Shown here: positions 42,759 through 51,722 of the stretch, one piece after another | Numbering within the stretch: position 1 is the first letter of the stretch | Layout of the letters: each line of letters opens with the position of its first letter | From: Blautia schinkii DSM 10518 | Lineage (GTDB): Bacteria; Bacillota; Clostridia; Lachnospirales; Lachnospiraceae | Assembly: GCA_000702025.1 (NCBI GenBank) | Contig: KL370851.1 | Span: 140,005-204,004 of the forward strand | Direction of reading: 5' to 3' | Length of the DNA: 64,000 bases | Translations under genes and position numbers: made by a program | The notes under the pieces: generated by a model | The model's database searches: none | What the model was told of the DNA's origin: nothing | What the model saw: only the letters and a program-made list of their open reading frames with translations

Positions 42759-42787
42759 ATTATATAGGGCATTGGGGGGAATGTCAA
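42759..42787 (-). promoter_or_regulatory. Promoter of the cobalt uptake operon
   Basis: TTGACA (42787-42782) and TATAAT (42764-42759) on the minus strand, 17 bases apart: a consensus promoter directly before the riboswitch. It is divergent from the XRE promoter, whose upstream operator begins at 42804. Confidence 0.85.
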
Positions 42788-42803
42788 TTAACTTTTTATA
42801 AAA

Positions 42804-42867
42804 TGGAAAGCATACTTGACATTTGTTGGTAATACGATATAATAAAACTATGGAAAGCAAACTTTCC
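42804..42867 (+). promoter_or_regulatory. XRE gene promoter flanked by two TGGAAAGCAWACTT sites
   Basis: TTGACA (42816-42821) and TATAAT (42838-42843), 16 bases apart. TGGAAAGCATACTT (42804-42817) overlaps the -35 box and TGGAAAGCAAACTT (42851-42864) lies at the start of transcription; the second extends to the dyad GGAAAG-CAAA-CTTTCC. The two sites are 47 bases apart. Autoregulation by the XRE protein is likely. Confidence 0.75.
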
Positions 42868-42893
42868 GTCCTGGAGGAGAAGGTGATGTAATC

Positions 42894-43124
42894 ATGAAGA
42901 ACCGGCTGGAGGAGATTCGCAAAAGCCGTGGAATCAAGCAGGAGGAACTGGCAAGGGATTTGGCTGTATCCAGGCAGACCATAGGATCACTGGAAAATGG
43001 CCGCTACAATCCATCCATCATGCTGGCATTTAAAATAGCCAGGTATTTCAATATGCTGATCGAGGATGTCTTCATCTATGAAGAAGGGCAAAATGGGGAG
43101 GTGCAGAAACATGAAGAAATGTAA
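42894..43124 (+). CDS. XRE-family helix-turn-helix regulator
   Basis: A 76-residue Cro/CI-type protein made almost only of the DNA-binding domain: LEEIRKSRGIKQEELARDLAVSRQTIGSLENGRYNPSIMLAFKIARYF. This short type commonly precedes membrane proteins and ABC transporters in Firmicutes. GGAGGAGAAGG lies upstream of the ATG. It probably represses its own operon through the repeated sites at its promoter. It overlaps the next gene by 14 bases. Confidence 0.92.
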   Translation: MKNRLEEIRKSRGIKQEELARDLAVSRQTIGSLENGRYNPSIMLAFKIARYFNMLIEDVFIYEEGQNGEVQKHEEM

Positions 43125-43539
43125 AAACTATTTGTTCACAGTAGGAGGAATCCTGCTGGTAGCCCTTGGGCTCGGTTTGGTGAAAGGCATTTCTGAGCCG
43201 GGGGAGCTCCTGAGCGTGCTTCCCTATGTGCTTATCGGAATTGGCTGCGGAAGCTTCGGTTACGGAATGGGAGAACTGGTATCCCAGAGAATATTGAAGA
43301 ATGACCCCGAACTTGCACTTCAGAAGGAAATCGAGGCCGGGGACGAACGGAACATCATGCTCAGCGGTCTTGCCAAGGCCAGGGCATATGACCTGATGAC
43401 CTATGTATTCGGGGCACTGATGATTGCTTTTGCCTTGATGAAAGTGGAAATGAGTGCGGTACTTCTTTTGGTGGCAGCATATCTGTTCGTAGAGGGCTAC
43501 AGTATCTACTATCGGATTAAACTTGAAAAAGAAATGTGA
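43111..43539 (+). CDS. Small membrane protein of an XRE/ABC operon
   Basis: A 142-residue protein starting MKKCKNYLFTVGG, with GGAGGTG before the ATG; the frame is open further upstream but without a ribosome site. Four membrane segments are visible (residues 7-24, 32-50, 92-107 and 112-130). In the middle lies a polar segment LQKEIEAGDERNIMLSGLAKARAYD, a pattern seen in small membrane proteins that follow short XRE regulators. Function is unknown; a link to the downstream ABC transporter is suggested by overlap and spacing. Confidence 0.75.
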   Translation: MKKCKNYLFTVGGILLVALGLGLVKGISEPGELLSVLPYVLIGIGCGSFGYGMGELVSQRILKNDPELALQKEIEAGDERNIMLSGLAKARAYDLMTYVFGALMIAFALMKVEMSAVLLLVAAYLFVEGYSIYYRIKLEKEM

Positions 43540-43550
43540 AGGAGAAAAAT

Positions 43551-44258
43551 ATGGAATTTGTAATGGAGCACATATCAAAGCATTTTGAGAAAAAAGAGGT
43601 TCTGCGGGATGTGGAATTCGTTTTCGAGAGCGGGAAAATCTACGGGCTGCTTGGCCGCAACGGAGCCGGAAAAACCACACTTTTTAACTGTCTGAACCGG
43701 GATATCAAGACAGACGGAGGCGCATTTTATCTTGTTGAAAACGGCAGCAGGAGAGAAGTGAAGGCGGAGGACATTGGCTATGTCCTGTCCACACCAACGG
43801 TCCCGGAGTTTCTTACGGGAAGAGAATTTCTGAAATTTTTTATTGAAATTAACGAGGGCAGTATCTCTGATGTGAAGCCGATTGACGAATATTTTGATTA
43901 TATGAGCATTGATGTGGAGGACAGAGATAAGCTTCTGAAGGATTATTCCCATGGAATGAAAAATAAGATGCAGCTTCTCATAAACGTGATCGCCCAGCCA
44001 AACATCCTGCTTTTGGATGAGCCGCTCACCTCCCTGGATGTGGTGGTGGCAGAAGAGATGAAGCAGCTTCTGCGTGCGTTGAAGGATGGGAGGATTATCA
44101 TATTTTCCACTCATATCATGGATTTGGCACTGGATTTATGTGATGAAATTGTTCTTTTGAATCACGGTGTTTTGGAGGCGGTTGATAAGACAAATCTTGA
44201 TAACCATGAATTTAAAGAAAAGATCATTGCCGCTTTGCGGGAGGAGAATCATGAATAA
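43551..44258 (+). CDS. ABC transporter ATP-binding protein
   Basis: A 235-residue ATPase. Walker A LLGRNGAGKTTLFN near residue 35, signature DYSHGMKNKMQLL near residue 132, Walker B ILLLDEPLTSLDV near residue 150. The signature is SHGMK, a variant common in ABC-2-type exporters. ATG 43551 follows AAGGAG; an in-frame GTG upstream lacks a site. It overlaps the permease gene by eight bases. Confidence 0.9.
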   Translation: MEFVMEHISKHFEKKEVLRDVEFVFESGKIYGLLGRNGAGKTTLFNCLNRDIKTDGGAFYLVENGSRREVKAEDIGYVLSTPTVPEFLTGREFLKFFIEINEGSISDVKPIDEYFDYMSIDVEDRDKLLKDYSHGMKNKMQLLINVIAQPNILLLDEPLTSLDVVVAEEMKQLLRALKDGRIIIFSTHIMDLALDLCDEIVLLNHGVLEAVDKTNLDNHEFKEKIIAALREENHE

Positions 44259-45822
44259 GACATTGAGGATTGCTTTTTCACTAAAAAATACATACAGAGT
44301 CAATAGTATTTTATACTCTTTAAAACAGATTCCTCTGATTAAAAAAATCTTGCCTCAAAGCGTGTATAAGGTGATGGGACTGAAGATTTTTGCAAATATC
44401 TTGTCGGTGATCTGGGAAATCCTTTCTGTTTTTCTTGGCAAGTTTTTGTATTTTATTATCATGATCACGGGGATTGGCGCCTTGTATAAAACAATGCCGG
44501 CAGACAGCGTTTTTCTCCATATTCTTCTGTTTCTGACCACAATCGGTTCGTTTTCGAATACACATATGTTTAATCCCAGCAGGGATAAATATTATGCTAT
44601 CTTTCTGATGCGGATGAATGCCAGAACCTATACCTTAACCAGCTATACCTACAGTATTTTAAAAATCCTCGTTGGTTTTCTGCCTTTTTCTATTTATTTC
44701 GGCAGGGCAAGCGGCATACCTTTGTGGGTGTGCGTGATCATTCCGTTCTTTGTAGCAGGAGCAAAGATGACCGTGGCAGCCTACTCTCTCTGGGACTATG
44801 AGCGAAAAGGCTTTTGTTATAATGAAAATATGCTGGGCAAGATGCTGTGGATTGTAATTGGCATCCTGCTGGCAGCCGCCTACGGGCTTCCTGCCATTGG
44901 AATCGCAGCACCCCATCTTGTAGTATATGTAATCATGGTCGCTGCAGTACCGCTGGGCATTGTGTCCGCATTTAAAATTTATTCCTTTCATGAGTACAGG
45001 GAGATTCAGCAGCAGTTACAGGCTCAGTCCATGTACCAGATGGATATGGCCGCCAATGCGACACGTAATTACAGCCAGAAATCCATCTCTGCGGATACAG
45101 GTATCACAAGCAGCAGAAAGGGTTTCGAGTACCTGAATGAGCTTTTCATCAAGCGTCATCAAAAGGTCCTTTGGAAAGCAACACAGAGGATTTCAGCGGT
45201 GTGTTCGTTTTTGATCCTTGGAGGTCTGCTTCTGTTCTATGTGCGGCCTGAGACAAGGAAAAACGCCAATAATCTGTTGATGACATTTCTGCCTTATTTT
45301 GTGTTTATCATGTATGCCATTAACAGGGGAACAAACTTTACCAGGGTTTTGTTTATGAACTGTGACCACAGTCTTTTGACGTATTCCTTTTATAAACAGC
45401 CGAAAATGATTTTGAAGCTGTTCCGAATCCGGCTGAGGGAAATTATTAAGGTCAATCTTGTTCCCGCATTGATCATCGGATGCGGACTTGCGCTGCTTCT
45501 GTATGCTTCGGGCGGAACGGACAATGTACTTAATTATGTGGTGCTCATTGTCTCAATCGTGTGCATGAGTATTTTCTTCTCGGTACATTATTTGACGATT
45601 TACTATATTTTCCAGCCGTATAATGCAGGGACGGAGATGAAGAGCGGGACTTACCAGATTGTGCTTTCTGCCACTTATATCGTCTGCTTTTGCATGATGA
45701 AGCTGCGTATGCCAACCCCGGTGTTCGGGCTGCTGGCTATCGTATTCTGTATTGCTTATAGCATTGCCGCCTGTGTACTTGTGTATCGGTACGCACCGAA
45801 AACATTCCGGTTACGGACGTAA
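44251..45822 (+). CDS. ABC transporter permease
   Basis: A 523-residue membrane protein with roughly ten to twelve hydrophobic segments and a central soluble part around residues 250-310. The start MNKTLRIAFSLKNTYRVNS has GGAGGAG upstream. It partners with the ATPase just before it. I do not recognise a substrate-specific family. It is convergent with the kinase gene at 45836, 13 bases away. Confidence 0.8.
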   Translation: MNKTLRIAFSLKNTYRVNSILYSLKQIPLIKKILPQSVYKVMGLKIFANILSVIWEILSVFLGKFLYFIIMITGIGALYKTMPADSVFLHILLFLTTIGSFSNTHMFNPSRDKYYAIFLMRMNARTYTLTSYTYSILKILVGFLPFSIYFGRASGIPLWVCVIIPFFVAGAKMTVAAYSLWDYERKGFCYNENMLGKMLWIVIGILLAAAYGLPAIGIAAPHLVVYVIMVAAVPLGIVSAFKIYSFHEYREIQQQLQAQSMYQMDMAANATRNYSQKSISADTGITSSRKGFEYLNELFIKRHQKVLWKATQRISAVCSFLILGGLLLFYVRPETRKNANNLLMTFLPYFVFIMYAINRGTNFTRVLFMNCDHSLLTYSFYKQPKMILKLFRIRLREIIKVNLVPALIIGCGLALLLYASGGTDNVLNYVVLIVSIVCMSIFFSVHYLTIYYIFQPYNAGTEMKSGTYQIVLSATYIVCFCMMKLRMPTPVFGLLAIVFCIAYSIAACVLVYRYAPKTFRLRT

Positions 45823-45835
45823 CGGGGACATTCAA

Positions 45836-46738
45836 TCAAAGGTGTGGTACAGGTTTAGCCACAGGCAGGGACACCGTGATTTTAAGCATATTTCCGTTGA
45901 CAAGCTCTGCTTCGGCAGTGCCGCCTATACGCAGACAGAGTTCTTTTACAATAGACAGACCTAGCCCGGAGGAGCCTTTCTTCCGGGTGCTGTCAGCTTT
46001 GTAGAAGCGCTCAAAGATTCTGTCCGCTTCAATACCATCGGCATTATTGACTAGATTCATGAAGGCGATCGAACCGCCCTCCTGTATAACGCGCAGTCCT
46101 CCTGCGCCGTGCAGGAGGGCATTATTAATGAGATTACGGAAAATCCGGCCCAGGATTTCCGGTGTCGCGGTCACACAGATTTCTTCATTTTCAAACATGA
46201 TTTCCGGCTCTATCTGCTTTTCTTCAAATACATGGTAAAGTCCGATCATGCAGTCGCTGAGTACGGGAAACACCGCGGTGCTCTGCAGCTCCGGGGAGAA
46301 ATCCTCGCTGGTGAGCTTGGTATATAAGAATAATTCTTCGAGCATGTCCTTTAACTCTGCGATGCGTTTTTCTATTATCTGCTCATAGCGGAGCTGTTTC
46401 TCTGATTCGGTACAGTCCTCAAGCATCTGCAGGTAGCCGGATGCGCTGGTGAGCGGTGTGCGGATGTCGTGGGCGAGGTCAGATACGGACTGCTTTAATT
46501 GTTTCTGTGCACGCAGATGTTGATTCTCCCGGCTGCGTACTGTGGAAAAGATATGATTCAGCTTTTGATAAAGCACCACAAATACCCGGCTGCCGGTATT
46601 TGTGGTAAGCTCGATATGACTGCCTGCCTCCAGCAATTCAAGCTGCCTGATCAGATGTCTCACCTCTCTGATGTATAAAATAAGCAGGACAGCCAATATC
46701 ACAATAATTAAGACAAACGCTGCCATAAGAAAAAACAT
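45836..46738 (-). CDS. Sensor histidine kinase
   Basis: A 300-residue kinase with a single N-terminal membrane segment and no sizeable sensor domain. H-box SVSDLAHDIRTPLTSASGYLQML, N-box FRNLINNALLHGAGG, G-box GSSGLGLSIVKELC. It is a paralogue of the kinase at 35921 and ends the mirror-image cassette of regulator, ATPase, permease and kinase. Confidence 0.91.
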   Translation of the reverse strand: MFFLMAAFVLIIVILAVLLILYIREVRHLIRQLELLEAGSHIELTTNTGSRVFVVLYQKLNHIFSTVRSRENQHLRAQKQLKQSVSDLAHDIRTPLTSASGYLQMLEDCTESEKQLRYEQIIEKRIAELKDMLEELFLYTKLTSEDFSPELQSTAVFPVLSDCMIGLYHVFEEKQIEPEIMFENEEICVTATPEILGRIFRNLINNALLHGAGGLRVIQEGGSIAFMNLVNNADGIEADRIFERFYKADSTRKKGSSGLGLSIVKELCLRIGGTAEAELVNGNMLKITVSLPVAKPVPHL

Positions 46739-46758
46739 CCGTATATACCTCCCAAGAG

Positions 46759-47565
46759 TTAAATATCCTTTTTGGCTAGTACAAGCTTACTCAGGATAAC
46801 AGAAATAACAAAAAATGCAATTGCCGTAATCACCGGTCTTAAAACATAGGTTCCGTTAAAAACTTGTGGCAGGTTAAAGAGATTCATATAAATGGTGTTA
46901 TCCGTAATCCATCCCAGGCCGAAAATAGCCAGACCTGTATTCAGAATCACCGTAACCAGTCCGCTGTTTATGCAGATTGCCCATGCGACTCCCGCGGCAA
47001 ATCGGCGGGTGATGACGCAGATGAGCATTGTAAGCATGGAAAAGGCGCTGATCAACAGCCATGCACACAGCATATAGAAAAGTATATCTGCAGGCTTGGA
47101 AGGCTTGAAAAAGCCTTTGAATGCCATATTTAAGACCAGCATCACACCAAAATTTATTACCAAATACAGAAGATTGACTGTACACAGGCATACGCATTTG
47201 CTTAATATATAATCCCATTTATTTTCGTGTGCGGCTATGATATTTTTAATAAAACCACTGTCAAAATCCGTGCATACAAAAAGTGCGGCGAGCACACCTG
47301 TGATAACAGCGAAGAAGCCTGCGCCGACTGTTCCCTGGTGATATATCTCCAGGATGGTGGTATTGGATACAAAGGTATCTAAATCAGAGAAATCACCTTT
47401 TATCACACCGCCAATCTCCAAGAGAAACTGTCTGGCAGAAGGGTCGGCAAGCATATACAATAATCCAAAGAGAAGAATATTTGAAAATATCAGAATCCCT
47501 AAACACACATAAAAGCCTTTGTTGCGAAAAACTCGGTAAAAGTCCATACGAAGAAGATTAAGCAT
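46759..47565 (-). CDS. ABC-2 type permease (lantibiotic-immunity type)
   Basis: A 268-residue membrane protein with about six segments and an N-terminal MLNLLRMDFYRVFRNKGFYVCLGILIFSNILLF. It overlaps the ATPase gene by eight bases, as in the other cassette. It is expected to work with that ATPase in peptide antibiotic resistance. The start is supported by GGAGG upstream. Confidence 0.86.
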   Translation of the reverse strand: MLNLLRMDFYRVFRNKGFYVCLGILIFSNILLFGLLYMLADPSARQFLLEIGGVIKGDFSDLDTFVSNTTILEIYHQGTVGAGFFAVITGVLAALFVCTDFDSGFIKNIIAAHENKWDYILSKCVCLCTVNLLYLVINFGVMLVLNMAFKGFFKPSKPADILFYMLCAWLLISAFSMLTMLICVITRRFAAGVAWAICINSGLVTVILNTGLAIFGLGWITDNTIYMNLFNLPQVFNGTYVLRPVITAIAFFVISVILSKLVLAKKDI

Positions 47566-48478
47566 AGCGGCGGCCTCCTTCCATCAGTTCCAGGAAATAC
47601 TGTTCCAAATCCATCTGGTGCAGACTGCAGGAGTGTACCTGGATACCGTTGGTTACCAGCAGTGTGGTGAGCGGGGCAGGGTCCGCAAAATCATATACAT
47701 GAAGCTGGTTTCTGTCCGCTGCCTCAAAGTGGAGATCAGGAAAGTTTTCCGCCAGAAGAGCAGCGGTGCGGTCTGTATTGTCAACCTTCAATTGTATATA
47801 ATCCCTGCATTTCGCCTCCAGCTTCTTTCTGGAAATCTGCTGGATGAGTTCTCCTTCTTTAATAATTCCATAGCAGGTGGCAAGCTTGCTGAGTTCCCCC
47901 AGGATATGAGAGCTGATGATAATGGTTTTTCCGGCCTCCTCATTGAGGGTTAGCAGACATTCCCGAACCTCACGGATTCCTTCCGGGTCCAGTCCGTTGA
48001 TAGGCTCATCGAGGATTAAAAGGTCCGGATTTCCAAGCAGGGCCATGGCAATACCAAGCCGCTGCTTCATACCCATGGAAAACTGACCGGTTTTCTTTTT
48101 TCCTGTGTCAGAGAGATTCATAAGCTCTAAGATATGGTCAATACTTCGAAAGTCTGTAAGACCCAGGCATTTTGCTTTCAGTATCATATTGTCTCTGGCG
48201 TTCATATGGGGATAAAGTCCTGGGTCCTCAATGAGCATTCCCACTCTGCGGCGTGTAGTCTCATCTGTCACCGGACAGCCGAAAAGCGAGATTTCGCCTT
48301 CTGTGGGATGGACAAGCCCACAGCACATTTTTAAGGTGGTGGATTTGCCGGAACCGTTACGACCGATAAATCCATAGATTTCTCCCGGCTTTACCTCCAT
48401 ATTCAGATGGCTGACGGCAGCCTTTGTGCCGTACAGCTTACTTAAATTGTTTGTTTTGACTGCATATTGCGTATTCAT
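47558..48478 (-). CDS. ABC transporter ATP-binding protein (BcrA/lantibiotic-immunity type)
   Basis: A 306-residue ATPase. Walker A GRNGSGKSTTLKM, signature FSMGMKQRLGIAMAL, Walker B LLILDEPINGLDP. The C-terminal region ends DLEQYFLELMEGGRRYA, matching the pattern of the paralogue at 34173. AAAGAAAGGGG lies before the start. Second gene of the minus-strand cassette, 114 bases after the regulator. Confidence 0.92.
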   Translation of the reverse strand: MNTQYAVKTNNLSKLYGTKAAVSHLNMEVKPGEIYGFIGRNGSGKSTTLKMCCGLVHPTEGEISLFGCPVTDETTRRRVGMLIEDPGLYPHMNARDNMILKAKCLGLTDFRSIDHILELMNLSDTGKKKTGQFSMGMKQRLGIAMALLGNPDLLILDEPINGLDPEGIREVRECLLTLNEEAGKTIIISSHILGELSKLATCYGIIKEGELIQQISRKKLEAKCRDYIQLKVDNTDRTAALLAENFPDLHFEAADRNQLHVYDFADPAPLTTLLVTNGIQVHSCSLHQMDLEQYFLELMEGGRRYA

Positions 48479-48552
48479 TAATAATAGCCCCTTTCTTTGC
48501 GTGGATGCATATCGGCTGCTTCACATGCTTCCTCATTTCTGATGATGCTTTT

Positions 48553-48605
48553 AGTGTAAAAGTAAAGAATTCAAAAATCGCAAAGAAAAGTTTAAGAAAG
48601 TTTAA
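48553..48605 (-). promoter_or_regulatory. TTAAACTTT direct repeats before the ABC genes
   Basis: On the minus strand, TTAAACTTT occurs at 48605-48597 and 48595-48587, ten bases apart, with a further T-rich near-copy downstream and a possible TACACT -10 at 48558-48553. The repeats overlap the end of the regulator gene. They parallel the TCTTTAC array of the other cassette and suggest regulator-activated transcription of the ATPase and permease. Confidence 0.5.
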
Positions 48606-49254
48606 AGCCCATTCCCCATACCGTCTGGATATAGGTGTCAGTCCCGGTGGGTTTTAGCTTGGAGCGGATGTTGCTGATATGAACATTGATGGTCTTGTCC
48701 TCAATAAAATATTCCTCTCCCCAGGCATACTCGTAAATAAGCTGTTTGGTAAATACTTTTTTCGGATGCTTGCACAGCAGTTCTAATATTTGAAATTCAT
48801 GCCGCGTAAATTCAATGGGCTTGCCTGACACCAGCATTTCCTGGGTGTCAGGGTTAAGGGTCCATTCTTTATAGCACAGTACGTTCTGCTCTGCAAAGGA
48901 CTGTGTTGTGCGAAGCTGAACCTGGATGCGAACCAGGAGCTCCCGCAGGTCAAAGGGCTTGCATATGTAATCGTTGGCTCCCGCAGAGAGAAGCTCAACC
49001 TTGCTTTCAAGCTCATTTTTCGCAGAAATCACAATCACGGGAAGCTTGCCTGCGAAGGTGCGGATCAGTTCTTCTCCGTTTTGCCCCGGAAGCATCAGGT
49101 CAAGCAGGATCAGATCATAATGCTCCATGGAAAAGCGCAGCGCGCCTTCGCTTCCGGAGAAGGCCTGGGTACACTGATAACCGTTTTCCTGCAGATACTC
49201 GCAGACCATGTTGTTGATATTTGGATCATCTTCAATGATTAATATTGACTGCAT
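48592..49254 (-). CDS. OmpR-family response regulator
   Basis: A 220-residue regulator. Acidic pocket EDD, phospho-acceptor in LILLDLMLPGQNGEE near residue 51, Lys in ICKPFDLRELLVRI, and a winged helix with FTRHEFQILELLCKHP and VWGMGFKLS. The start MQSILIIEDD at 49254 has AGAGGAA at suitable distance; the frame is open 21 bases further. It is the regulator of the mirror cassette, paralogous to the one at 33413. Confidence 0.91.
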   Translation of the reverse strand: MQSILIIEDDPNINNMVCEYLQENGYQCTQAFSGSEGALRFSMEHYDLILLDLMLPGQNGEELIRTFAGKLPVIVISAKNELESKVELLSAGANDYICKPFDLRELLVRIQVQLRTTQSFAEQNVLCYKEWTLNPDTQEMLVSGKPIEFTRHEFQILELLCKHPKKVFTKQLIYEYAWGEEYFIEDKTINVHISNIRSKLKPTGTDTYIQTVWGMGFKLS

Positions 49255-49416
49255 CGCTATTCCTCTGGTTTTCATAAATGATTTATTGGTATGATATCAC
49301 AGATTCCGGCACGAGAGCAATGTAAAAGTCATTTTAGATTTCTATTTCCTTTTAGCTGAAAGTATGGTAAAATTTGATAAATAATTCTGTTGATTATGCG
49401 GATGCGAGGAAGGAGT

Positions 49417-49995
49417 GTGAAGATTATCTATACGACATGTTTATGGCTCGGATTGATATTTGGGGTGATACATTTATTGTTCCATTTTTTAGGTGAGATT
49501 TCTGATTCAATATCCTCGTTTTTTGATTGGGATTTTTTCGATATTGATATAGGCGATGATTTTGAGCTGTGCCTGCTTCCCTTGTCATTTAACAGTGTGG
49601 GGGCGGGACTTCTCGTATTTGGAGGAGTCGGAAGCCTTTTGGACCAGAGTCTTTCGGCGACGGCCACACTAATCCTTTCGCTTGTGTGTGGATACATAAC
49701 AGCGGTACTGATCCAGTCCCTGATCAGGCGGCTTAAGAAATTTTCCGCTGAGTCCAATACCTTTGACACGGCTTTGCTCACCCATTGTAAGGCAGAAGTG
49801 ATTGCAAAAATTCCGGCGGGCGGCTTCGGCGTGATTTCCGTAAAGGTTCCTGACTACGGAATCCTGCAGTACCCGGCAAAAGCTTTCAGCGGAAAGGAAA
49901 TCCCTGCGGGGACCGTCGTAAATATCGACAGCTTCACCGACGGAGTGGCACATGTACATGATGAAAAGGAAATTGTTTTGAAGCTGGATGAATAA
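49417..49995 (+). CDS. NfeD-like membrane protein
   Basis: About 192 residues with two to three membrane segments in the first 110 residues and a C-terminal OB-fold-like domain (LTHCKAEVIAKIPAGGFGVISVKV then GTVVNIDSFTDGVAHV). This is the short NfeD type that accompanies flotillins; the serine protease domain of long NfeD proteins is absent. The start is uncertain: the GTG at 49417 follows GAGGAAGG, while in-frame ATG codons at 49396 and 49402 lack a site. The flotillin gene follows by 92 bases. Confidence 0.8.
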   Translation: MKIIYTTCLWLGLIFGVIHLLFHFLGEISDSISSFFDWDFFDIDIGDDFELCLLPLSFNSVGAGLLVFGGVGSLLDQSLSATATLILSLVCGYITAVLIQSLIRRLKKFSAESNTFDTALLTHCKAEVIAKIPAGGFGVISVKVPDYGILQYPAKAFSGKEIPAGTVVNIDSFTDGVAHVHDEKEIVLKLDE

Positions 49996-50087
49996 AAGCG
50001 GACAGCAAGAACACAGATAGGCACAGATGATGGCTGCCGCACCGGCATTTATCATAAAAACGGCTAAAGTAAAAGGAGGAAATGCGT

Positions 50088-51647
50088 ATGCCAACTAATT
50101 TGATCACACTGATTATAATCGTGGTGGGAATCTTACTGATACTTGCAGGGATTTTCAGCATGTGGAGGAAGGTTCCCAAGGATAAAGCCATGGTAATCTC
50201 CGGAATGAGAAAGAGGCCTGTGGTGGTTACAGGTAAAGGCGCTCTCGTTGTGCCTGTTCTTGACAGGGTTGACTTTATTTCCCTGGCAAATATCCAGCTC
50301 AATGTGATGACTCAAAATTCCATGTCCTCACAGGGTGTTCCCATTAATGTATCGGCTACGGCTGTAATCAAGGTTAAGAACGACACGGAATCCATTCTTT
50401 CTGCCATCGAGCAGTTTAACGGAAGAAATGAAAATGAAATAGGCAAAACGATTGAATCCATTGCCACGAATGTTCTGGAAGGTAAACTTCGTGAAATCGT
50501 AGCTTCCATGACTGTGGAGGAGATTTATAAGGACCGTGAAGCTTTCACCTCCAAGGTGCAGGAAGTCGTGAGCAGTGAAATCGCTACTATGGGTCTTAAG
50601 GTGGGTACCTTTACCATCAATGAGATTAGTGATCCGAATGGATACATAGAGGCATTGGGTGTAGCTCAGATAGCAGATGTGAAGAAATCGTCTGAAATCG
50701 CCAAGGCGGATGCCCAGCGCGAACAGGATACGAAGGTGGCTGAGGCAACGAAACTTGGTCAGAAAGCGAAGCTGCAGTCCCAGACGGAAATTGCAGAGGC
50801 GACTAAGCAAAAAGCTGTCCAGGAAGCAGAATACCGTCGTGAAGAGGAAGCGTCAAAGGCCAAGGCCGATGCATCCTATGACATTCAGAAGGCAATCACT
50901 TCGAAAGAGGTGATCGACGCGACTGCAGATGCCACACTTTTGGAGCAGGAGCGCCAGAAGGAAATCCAGGAGGCCAGAATACAGGTAGACATCATCGCCG
51001 AGCAGAAGAACATCGAGCTTGCGGAAAAACAAGCTATGCGTAAAAAAGCTGCCCTTCTTGCAGAGGTCATCGAGCCGGCTTTGGCAAATAAGCAGAAGCT
51101 GCAGGCAGATGCCGAAGCGGAGAAGTTCCGTCAGATCGCGGAGGCAGAGGCTAAGGCTGAGGCCAGCAAGCGTCAGGCAGAGGCAGACGCACATATTACA
51201 GAAATCAGCGCCAATGCTGAGGCTGAGGCAATCCGTAAGAAAGCGCTGGCAGAAGCAGAGGCCACGAGAGAGGTGGCAGAAGCAGAGGCAGCCGGAATCC
51301 GGGCAAAGGGTATCGCTGAGGCAGAGGCGATGGAGAAGAAGGCAGAGGCTTATAAAAAATATTCCAACGCGGCAATCACGGAAATGCTCATCAATGTACT
51401 TCCTGCGATTGCGGAATCCTACGCAAAGCAGTTTGCCCAGATTGACAAGATTACAATTATCGGAAACGACTCGCAGAATGGCGTTAATTCTGTGATGAAC
51501 AGTGTACCGGGAGCTATGCTGGGCCTGCTGGAATCCATGAAAGAAACCACAGGCATTGATATGACAGACATCCTCCTCGCAAACAGCAAATCTGCAAAAA
51601 CCGATACAAATCTTAAGGTATCTGTAGAAGAGGATGCGCAAAAATAA
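50088..51647 (+). CDS. Flotillin-like SPFH protein
   Basis: A 519-residue membrane scaffold protein. Residues 3-24 are a membrane anchor (TNLITLIIIVVGILLILAGIF). The SPFH/band 7 domain spans about 30-190 with KDKAMVISGMRKRPVVV and VNVSATAVIKV-like strands. A long Ala/Glu/Lys-rich coiled coil follows from about 210 to 440 (repeats of AEAEA and KQAEADA type). The C-terminal part holds AITEMLINVLPAIAESYAKQF, typical of YqiK/flotillin. ATG 50088 is preferred because GGAGG lies eight bases upstream, against two for the ATG at 50082. It organises membrane microdomains with NfeD. Confidence 0.92.
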   Translation: MPTNLITLIIIVVGILLILAGIFSMWRKVPKDKAMVISGMRKRPVVVTGKGALVVPVLDRVDFISLANIQLNVMTQNSMSSQGVPINVSATAVIKVKNDTESILSAIEQFNGRNENEIGKTIESIATNVLEGKLREIVASMTVEEIYKDREAFTSKVQEVVSSEIATMGLKVGTFTINEISDPNGYIEALGVAQIADVKKSSEIAKADAQREQDTKVAEATKLGQKAKLQSQTEIAEATKQKAVQEAEYRREEEASKAKADASYDIQKAITSKEVIDATADATLLEQERQKEIQEARIQVDIIAEQKNIELAEKQAMRKKAALLAEVIEPALANKQKLQADAEAEKFRQIAEAEAKAEASKRQAEADAHITEISANAEAEAIRKKALAEAEATREVAEAEAAGIRAKGIAEAEAMEKKAEAYKKYSNAAITEMLINVLPAIAESYAKQFAQIDKITIIGNDSQNGVNSVMNSVPGAMLGLLESMKETTGIDMTDILLANSKSAKTDTNLKVSVEEDAQK

Positions 51648-51672
51648 TAACTTCGAATAAATTATTACAAAG

Positions 51673-51698
51673 GGAACTGCTCGCTTCTGGGCAGTTCC
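51673..51698 (+). terminator. Hairpin after the flotillin gene
   Basis: GGAACTGC (51673-51680) pairs with GCAGTTCC (51691-51698) and is followed by GTCTAATTTATT. The T-tract is poor, so termination may be partial and the subtilase gene could be co-transcribed. Confidence 0.5.
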
Positions 51699-51722
51699 GT
51701 CTAATTTATTCGGAGGCTTAGC

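Noticed and set aside
50700-51350. Repetitive Ala/Glu-rich DNA in the flotillin gene as a mobile repeat
   Set aside because: It encodes the normal coiled coil of flotillins.
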